NCBI GenBank assembly: GCA_003516705.1 | Contig: DPCJ01000090.1 | Coordinates: forward strand, 1-10,893 | Direction: 5' to 3' | Length of the DNA stretch: 10,893 bases | Source: Prolixibacteraceae bacterium | Lineage (GTDB): Bacteria; Bacteroidota; Bacteroidia; Bacteroidales; Prolixibacteraceae | In this document: positions 6,636-10,893 of the stretch, piece after piece | How positions within the stretch are numbered: position 1 is the stretch's first letter | Layout: every line of letters starts with the position of its first letter | Notes under the pieces: generated by a model | Databases searched by the model: none | The model's input: only the letters and a program-made list of their open reading frames with translations | Told to the model about the DNA's origin: nothing | Made by a program: the position numbers and the translations under genes

Positions 6636-7279
6636 TTCTCAATATTTTCTATTTCAACGCAAAAAACGATGATATTGTTTTTGAACTCCAGCCACTGTAA
6701 ACTAAAGTGCTCGGTTGTGTTTTCTGAACATAGTGTTCCGCTGAAAAAGGTCTCATTCACAGCATCGAATGGTTTTATTTTTATCTGTTGGTCGAATTGA
6801 ATTCCATGTTGGCAGCTGCATTTAAAAATGGCCTCTTTGGCGCACCAGTATAATATTTGCAAAAACCAGCGGTTGCCCGATGATTCGATATTACCGATTT
6901 CATCGGGATGAAGAAAGCGTTTTGCCACATTTTCAATGTTCCGGTTTTTGAGTTCAGCATCCACCCCACAGGCTTTTTCTGCGAGCAAAACAACAACGAG
7001 GTTGGCCGAATGAGAAATACTGACATTCAATTTTGATTCTTTCAAAACCGGCCTGCCATCGGGCTGATAGCCGATTTCGGTTTTTCTGCCCAACATTTTT
7101 TGAAGGAGTAACCTTGTTGAGAGGTATTCAGTTTGTCGTTTTGGGGCATTTATTTTTTCAAACTCTGTTTTTTCAAGTGGGGAAAACTGAAAGTATTCAG
7201 TAAGTTCCTGTGGCGATTCGGTGAGTTCCCAAATTCCGGCCCTGCCAAACCTTGTTTGTATTTCGGTAACAAAAGGCAT
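6632..7279 (-). CDS. 4'-phosphopantetheinyl transferase (Sfp-type superfamily)
   Basis: The 215-residue enzyme moves the phosphopantetheine arm of coenzyme A onto a serine of a carrier protein. Conserved blocks are SISHS (residues 87-91, CoA contact), GVDAE (105-109, with the metal ligand Asp107) and WCAKEAIFK (145-153, with Glu149 and Lys153). Spacing and length fit the two-lobed Sfp/Gsp type rather than the 120-residue AcpS. The ATG overlaps the gldD stop by one base (TGATG) and its own stop overlaps the zwf ATG (ATGA), so it is translationally tied on both sides. No polyketide or nonribosomal peptide gene is present, so the target may be the fatty-acid carrier protein or a carrier encoded elsewhere. 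A phosphopantetheinyl transferase next to gldD is, as I recall, a common neighbour in the phylum; a direct role in gliding is not implied. Confidence 0.92.
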   Translation of the reverse strand: MPFVTEIQTRFGRAGIWELTESPQELTEYFQFSPLEKTEFEKINAPKRQTEYLSTRLLLQKMLGRKTEIGYQPDGRPVLKESKLNVSISHSANLVVVLLAEKACGVDAELKNRNIENVAKRFLHPDEIGNIESSGNRWFLQILYWCAKEAIFKCSCQHGIQFDQQIKIKPFDAVNETFFSGTLCSENTTEHFSLQWLEFKNNIIVFCVEIENIEK

Positions 7280-7875
7280 CAGTTCCAGCTGGCTGATTCG
7301 ATTAACCTGATCACATCGGGCTCAAGAAAATCGATTACCGGTTGCAGCGAATCGATGTTCGGAACATCGCGTATGTAAAGCGCCCCGCGTAAAAAATGAC
7401 GGGTGCTGTCGGTAAGAAAGAATTGCAAAGGAGATGCGGCATTTCCTTCAATGCGGTAAATAAGGCCAAAAACATGTTTGTCAGGATTCATAAAGACCTG
7501 TTCAGTAATGGCATCGGCTTTAATTGAATGTTTGTAAGCCAGTTTTCTCGATTCTTCCATGAACTCGTTTAATTTCAGTCGGTTATCAGGTCTTTTGTCG
7601 GGTAAAGCATAGTACGACAGGTGTACTTCGGCTTTGTTGGCTGGTATTTCAATATTAATCCAGAAGGGATTTTCCGGATTATCAGCATCTTGCTCAATGT
7701 ACGCATAATCAGGTATTTCGAAGTTGTAGGGGAGAGCACTGTGTATAAAGTGATAATTTTTTTCGGGGAAATCAATTCTGAAATATTCACGGGGTTTTGG
7801 CGTATATTTTTCTTTACATCCTGCAAAAAAGATGATTACTGAAAGTATTACAACTATTTTTGGCAAAGCCTTCAT
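7279..7875 (-). CDS. gldD: Gliding motility lipoprotein GldD
   Basis: The 198-residue protein starts with a lipoprotein signal peptide, MKALPKIVVILSVIIFFAGC, whose lipobox cysteine is residue 20. The body has the GldD pattern: YFRIDFPEKNY near residue 32, LPYNFEIPDYAYIE, a WINIEIP strand and the C-terminal block with FFLTDSTRHFLRGALY and FLEPDVIRLIESASW. In Flavobacterium johnsoniae, gldD is one of the genes needed for gliding; the lipoprotein sits at the cell envelope and is connected with the gliding and type IX secretion apparatus, although its exact role is unclear. Many non-gliding Bacteroidota also carry it. The gene lies 44 bases after gldE and overlaps the next gene by one base, so it is part of the long operon. 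The ATG at 7875 gives a clean signal peptide. Confidence 0.93.
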   Translation of the reverse strand: MKALPKIVVILSVIIFFAGCKEKYTPKPREYFRIDFPEKNYHFIHSALPYNFEIPDYAYIEQDADNPENPFWINIEIPANKAEVHLSYYALPDKRPDNRLKLNEFMEESRKLAYKHSIKADAITEQVFMNPDKHVFGLIYRIEGNAASPLQFFLTDSTRHFLRGALYIRDVPNIDSLQPVIDFLEPDVIRLIESASWN

Positions 7876-7919
7876 TTTTATGTCTTAAACGGATACTCTC
7901 CGGCAAAATTGCCATCAGA

Positions 7920-9245
7920 TTATTCCTTTTCAATTTCAACTTTGATTTTTAAAATGCGACGTTTGTCAGCAGCTTCAATTGTAAACGTAAAATGTTTGTA
8001 TTGAATTTTATCGTTTAACTGTGGAATATCTCCTTTAAGTTCGAGAATTAATCCGGCAAGCGTTTCATATTCACCCCCGATATCGTCGAAAACCGTGTCG
8101 TCACATTTGGTTGTTTTCAAGAAATCACCAATCAGTGTTTTTCCGTCAAACAGGTAAATATTTTCATCTATTTTGGTGAAAAAATGGTCCTCTTCATCAA
8201 ATTCATCCACAATTTCGCCAACAATTTCTTCAAGAATATCTTCAAGGGTTACAATTCCCGAGGTGCCTCCGTACTCATCAATCACCATTGCGAGGTGCAC
8301 TTTGTTCTTTTGAAACTCCTGGAGCAATGCATTAATTTTTTTTGTTTCAGGCACAAAAAACGACGGTCGGATAACTGATTGCCAGTTAAATGAATCACCT
8401 TTGTGGCTGTGTGGCAGAATATCTTTCACATACAAAATACCCCTGATATTATCGAAAGAACCCGAAAACACAGGTATTCTCGAAAATCCTGAATCGATAA
8501 TTACATTCAGAACCTCTGAAAAACTGGATTTTATGTCGAGTGAAACCACATCAATTCTGGGTTTCATGATATCTGAAACGTTTTTGTTGCCGAATTTCAC
8601 TATTTCTTCCAGAATCTCCTTTTCATCAGCCGATTCAGTTTCGTTATTCATGTGAAGCACCTGTGTGATTTCTTCAATCGAAATGGGTGTCCGGTTATCG
8701 GAGTTTCCTTCGTTTACAAATTTTGTAAACTTCAGAAATAAACTGCTGAACGGGCGTAACAACCATTCAAACCAAAATACGGGATAGGCAGTTAACCGGG
8801 TAATGGTTAACGGAACTTTTGCCGCGATGAATTCAGGTACCAACTCTCCTGAAATAAATAGGATTAAAATTATCAATACAATCTGCAAAAAAGCTTTCAG
8901 AATGATGAAATGAATCCCTGTGAAAACCAGGTTGGTCAAGCCATCAAGCAGGAAAACCAACACAATATTTGTAATGAAACTGACAGCAGAAATTGCAGTT
9001 TGAAGACTTTCTAAATTTTGAAGATTTTTGAAAACTCTTTCGTTTACAGCGTCTTTATTCTTACTATTTAAGTAAGTGGAAATGAAATCGGAAGAATAAG
9101 CTTTTCCTGCACTTCTGGTTAGCATCAAAAATACCAATAGCAGTAAAACGATTATCACAAGCGAAGCCAAATCGCCGGGATTTTGAAACATGGAAAATTC
9201 CCAACCATTGAATGACGAGGATAATCGTATCGAGTCTGTTTCCAA
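7920..9245 (-). CDS. gldE: GldE, CNNM/CBS/CorC-type membrane protein
   Basis: The 441-residue protein has an N-terminal membrane domain of the DUF21/CNNM type (hydrophobic segments at about 26-43, 85-101, 112-133 and 150-172), two CBS domains (about 224-280 and 288-345, the second with HLAMVIDEYGGTSGIVTLED) and a C-terminal CorC_HlyC domain (about 358-438). The layout is that of magnesium/cobalt efflux-related proteins. Position directly upstream of gldD identifies it as GldE, which in F. johnsoniae can suppress some gldD defects when overexpressed. The usual SG-x-E motif after the first helix is not visible; the region reads TRSAGKAYSS. The frame starts with TTG at 9245-9243, with an in-frame TAA two codons upstream; an ATG at 9191 would remove 18 residues. 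I favour TTG because it gives an N-terminus of normal length, but the ATG cannot be excluded. ssb ends 16 bases upstream. Confidence 0.92.
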   Translation of the reverse strand: METDSIRLSSSFNGWEFSMFQNPGDLASLVIIVLLLLVFLMLTRSAGKAYSSDFISTYLNSKNKDAVNERVFKNLQNLESLQTAISAVSFITNIVLVFLLDGLTNLVFTGIHFIILKAFLQIVLIILILFISGELVPEFIAAKVPLTITRLTAYPVFWFEWLLRPFSSLFLKFTKFVNEGNSDNRTPISIEEITQVLHMNNETESADEKEILEEIVKFGNKNVSDIMKPRIDVVSLDIKSSFSEVLNVIIDSGFSRIPVFSGSFDNIRGILYVKDILPHSHKGDSFNWQSVIRPSFFVPETKKINALLQEFQKNKVHLAMVIDEYGGTSGIVTLEDILEEIVGEIVDEFDEEDHFFTKIDENIYLFDGKTLIGDFLKTTKCDDTVFDDIGGEYETLAGLILELKGDIPQLNDKIQYKHFTFTIEAADKRRILKIKVEIEKE

Positions 9246-9261
9246 AATTTAAAGTTTTAAA

Positions 9262-9708
9262 TTAAAACGGAAGGTCTTCGTCACCTTCGGGGCCACCCAT
9301 TTCGGGTTCGTTTACTGTGGCCGCTGGAAATTCGGGTGCTGCACTTTTTGCGCCAGCCTGTGGTTTTGCTTCACCACCTTCGCGGTTACCCAGCATTTGC
9401 ATTGTATCGCCATAAATTTCAGTTATGTACTTTTTTACACCGTTTGGGTCGTCATAACTGCGGGTTCTGATGCGGCCTTCGATGTATAGTTGTTTCCCTT
9501 TTGTAACATATTTTTCAGCTACGTCGGCCAACCCACGCCACAAAACAATGTTGTGCCACTCGGTGGTTGTTACTTTTTCGCCATTCTTCGCTGTGTAGGT
9601 TTCGGAGGTTGCCAACGGAAAATTAGCGACAGCCACACCAGCATCGAGATGCCTGACTTCAGGGTCTTTACCAACATTTCCAACCAGGATTACTTTATTT
9701 ACAGACAT
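9262..9708 (-). CDS. ssb: Single-stranded DNA-binding protein
   Basis: The 148-residue protein has an OB-fold domain at about 1-110, opening MSVNKVILVGNVGKDPEVRH, with TTEWHNIVLWRGLADVAEKY and GKQLYIEGRIRTRSY, all standard SSB core blocks. A flexible Ala/Pro/Glu-rich linker (about 111-138) leads to the acidic tip DEDLPF, which binds partner repair and replication proteins. It coats single-stranded DNA as a tetramer. It lies between mutY (11 bases upstream) and gldE (16 bases downstream), the usual Bacteroidota context. Genomes of this phylum may carry further ssb copies, so I cannot say from the window whether this is the main one, though its intact domain and tip suggest a housekeeping protein. 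Confidence 0.97.
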   Translation of the reverse strand: MSVNKVILVGNVGKDPEVRHLDAGVAVANFPLATSETYTAKNGEKVTTTEWHNIVLWRGLADVAEKYVTKGKQLYIEGRIRTRSYDDPNGVKKYITEIYGDTMQMLGNREGGEAKPQAGAKSAAPEFPAATVNEPEMGGPEGDEDLPF

Positions 9709-9719
9709 AATTTTTGTAT

Positions 9720-10769
9720 TTAAGTGTTGCCAATATTTTTTATAACCGGTTCAAGCAACCGGGGTACTGCAAATGTAAAAATATCTTTTTTATGCACCTT
9801 AAAAAAATTGGGGCCTGATAGTGGCAATTTATTTGCTTCAACATAGAGAAACCGGGCAAATATTGTTTGGTGGGTTAACTGGTGCTTTTTTGTAACCGAC
9901 ATGTTTTTAATATTATATGTGCATCCGGCTAACCAGTGTATTTCAGTTGCTATTATTTCACTATCCGAAATTTCGTGATTGGTTTCAATCATTGGAAACT
10001 GGTAAAGGTTTTTCCAAATGTCTTTTTCAGTTCGTTTTTGAAAAAGAAAGGAATCGTCACACGCTATTATATAATAGTAGAAATACCGGTTTACCATTTT
10101 TGTTCTTTTTGATTTAACCGGTAAGCTGCCAACCAGGTTATTCTTTTTTGCATCACATGACGAGTTTAGCAGACAATTGCTACAATCGGGCGATTTTGGG
10201 ATACATTGCAATGCGCCAAACTCCATCATTGCCTGGTTATGCAAGCCGGGATTATTTTCGGCTAAAACTGCTGAAGCAAGTTGCTGAAATTCCTTTTTTC
10301 CCATTTCAGAATCGATTGGGGTTGCAATGCCGAAATATCTGCTGAGTACCCTGTACACATTTCCATCAACTGCTGCATAAGGCCGATTAAATGCAATGGA
10401 AGCGATGGCCGCCGCAGTATAGTGGCCAATTCCGGGGAGTTTTAGAATTTCAGGGTAATTGACGGGGAAAATCCCATTGTATTTTTCAACAATTATTTTT
10501 GCTGCTGCATGAAGGTTTCGGGCCCGTGTGTAGTAACCTAAGCCCTGCCAAAGTTTCAAAACAGTGTCTTCATCAGCTTTTGCCAGAGCAAAAACAGTTG
10601 GCAAGGCTGTAATAAAGCGGTTGAAATAAAACTCAGTCTGGGCCACACGGGTTTGTTGAAGCATAATTTCCGAAATCCAAATCTTGTACGCATCATTGGT
10701 ATTTCGCCAGGGCAATTCCCTTTTATTACTGATGTACCAGTCGTAAATTGTCTGGTTGAATATGCTCAT
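9720..10769 (-). CDS. mutY: A/G-specific adenine DNA glycosylase
   Basis: The 349-residue base-excision repair enzyme removes adenine mispaired with 8-oxoguanine. Visible marks are LPWRNTNDAYKIWISEIMLQQT with catalytic Glu33-34 region (residues 19-40, given here only as key positions), the helix-hairpin-helix LPGIGHYTAAAIAS (111-124), catalytic Asp135 in AVDGNVYRVLSR, and the [4Fe-4S] ligands Cys189, Cys196, Cys199 and Cys205 with spacing C-x6-C-x2-C-x5-C. The C-terminal NUDIX-like domain that recognises 8-oxoguanine covers about 225-345, with KRTEKDIWKNLYQFPM. Length is normal and all key residues are present. The ATG at 10769-10767 is followed by MSIFNQTIYDWY, a usual MutY start. It is the first gene of the leftward run and has a promoter box just upstream. 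Confidence 0.96.
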   Translation of the reverse strand: MSIFNQTIYDWYISNKRELPWRNTNDAYKIWISEIMLQQTRVAQTEFYFNRFITALPTVFALAKADEDTVLKLWQGLGYYTRARNLHAAAKIIVEKYNGIFPVNYPEILKLPGIGHYTAAAIASIAFNRPYAAVDGNVYRVLSRYFGIATPIDSEMGKKEFQQLASAVLAENNPGLHNQAMMEFGALQCIPKSPDCSNCLLNSSCDAKKNNLVGSLPVKSKRTKMVNRYFYYYIIACDDSFLFQKRTEKDIWKNLYQFPMIETNHEISDSEIIATEIHWLAGCTYNIKNMSVTKKHQLTHQTIFARFLYVEANKLPLSGPNFFKVHKKDIFTFAVPRLLEPVIKNIGNT

Positions 10770-10801
10770 TTCAGGTAAGTACTTTAAAATCTTAACAAAA
10801 A

Positions 10802-10809
10802 CAAAAATA
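10802..10809 (-). promoter_or_regulatory. Bacteroidota-type -7 box for mutY and the downstream operon
   Basis: The minus strand reads TATTTTTG, a perfect TAnnTTTG box, 32 bases upstream of the mutY ATG. No TTTG is seen at -33. As no obvious promoter box was found in the short gaps from mutY to zwf, this is the likely main promoter for the seven-gene run. Confidence 0.5.
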
Positions 10810-10825
10810 AATTAATTGAAAAGCT

Positions 10826-10854
10826 TTTGGGTTTTTAAATTATTTTTATTTTTG
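10826..10854 (+). promoter_or_regulatory. Rightward promoter for a gene beyond the window
   Basis: TTTG at 10826-10829 is followed after 17 bases by TATTTTTG at 10847-10854, a good two-part Bacteroidota promoter on the plus strand. The window ends about 39 bases later with no start codon reached. The gene it serves is not visible; in this phylum an HU-type DNA-binding protein gene is often next to mutY, which is an inference from context only. Confidence 0.55.
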
Positions 10855-10893
10855 CACACTCAAAATATTCGTTTAATACATTGAAAATTAAAT

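Noticed and set aside
7902..7913. GGCAAAATTGCC palindrome between gldE and gldD
   Set aside because: It is a 12-base dyad with no U tract and no promoter box; likely chance or a minor RNA fold within the operon.
1..10893. CRISPR array, tRNA, rRNA, intact insertion sequence or defence system
   Set aside because: No regularly spaced direct repeats, tRNA-like folds, rRNA segments or transposase and defence-gene motifs were seen on either strand.

Overview
The window looks like ordinary chromosomal core and near-core DNA from a member of the Bacteroidota, probably a Bacteroidales or Marinilabiliales-type organism. The evidence is a gldE-gldD pair (gliding or type IX secretion genes restricted to this phylum), promoter boxes of the phylum-specific form TAnnTTTG, no Shine-Dalgarno sequences ahead of the genes, and moderate-to-low GC. 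The order assignment is inference; I cannot fix genus or species.

Layout, left to right. Positions 1-990 hold, on the minus strand, a split threonine/serine exporter-type permease of the YjjP/YjjB arrangement; the second half runs off the left edge. Positions 1089-1964 (minus) encode a PfkB-family sugar kinase, most like a fructokinase. Positions 1965-2440 are 476 bases without a gene and contain GC-rich palindromes of REP type, a minus-strand terminator and an inverted repeat. Positions 2441-3205 (minus) encode a TauE/SafE-type (TSUP) permease, divergent from a plus-strand, membrane-anchored alpha/beta hydrolase at 3354-4364.

Positions 4368-10769 are a tightly packed minus-strand run of seven genes: mutY, ssb, gldE, gldD, a 4'-phosphopantetheinyl transferase, zwf and pgl. 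Gaps are 11, 16, 44, -1, -4 and 42 nt. The first part (DNA repair, ssDNA binding, gliding lipoprotein and partner) is a common Bacteroidota arrangement. Here the oxidative pentose-phosphate genes are attached to it, with zwf translationally overlapping the phosphopantetheinyl transferase. A perfect TAnnTTTG box between zwf and pgl may give pgl its own promoter. The right end, 10770-10893, carries back-to-back promoter boxes: one for mutY leftward and one for a gene starting beyond the window, plausibly an HU-type gene.

I found no convincing undescribed system, no CRISPR array, no tRNA or rRNA gene and no intact mobile element. The best leads are the palindrome cluster at 2083-2268, the gldD/phosphopantetheinyl transferase/zwf coupling, and the hydrolase with an SxSxG nucleophile elbow.
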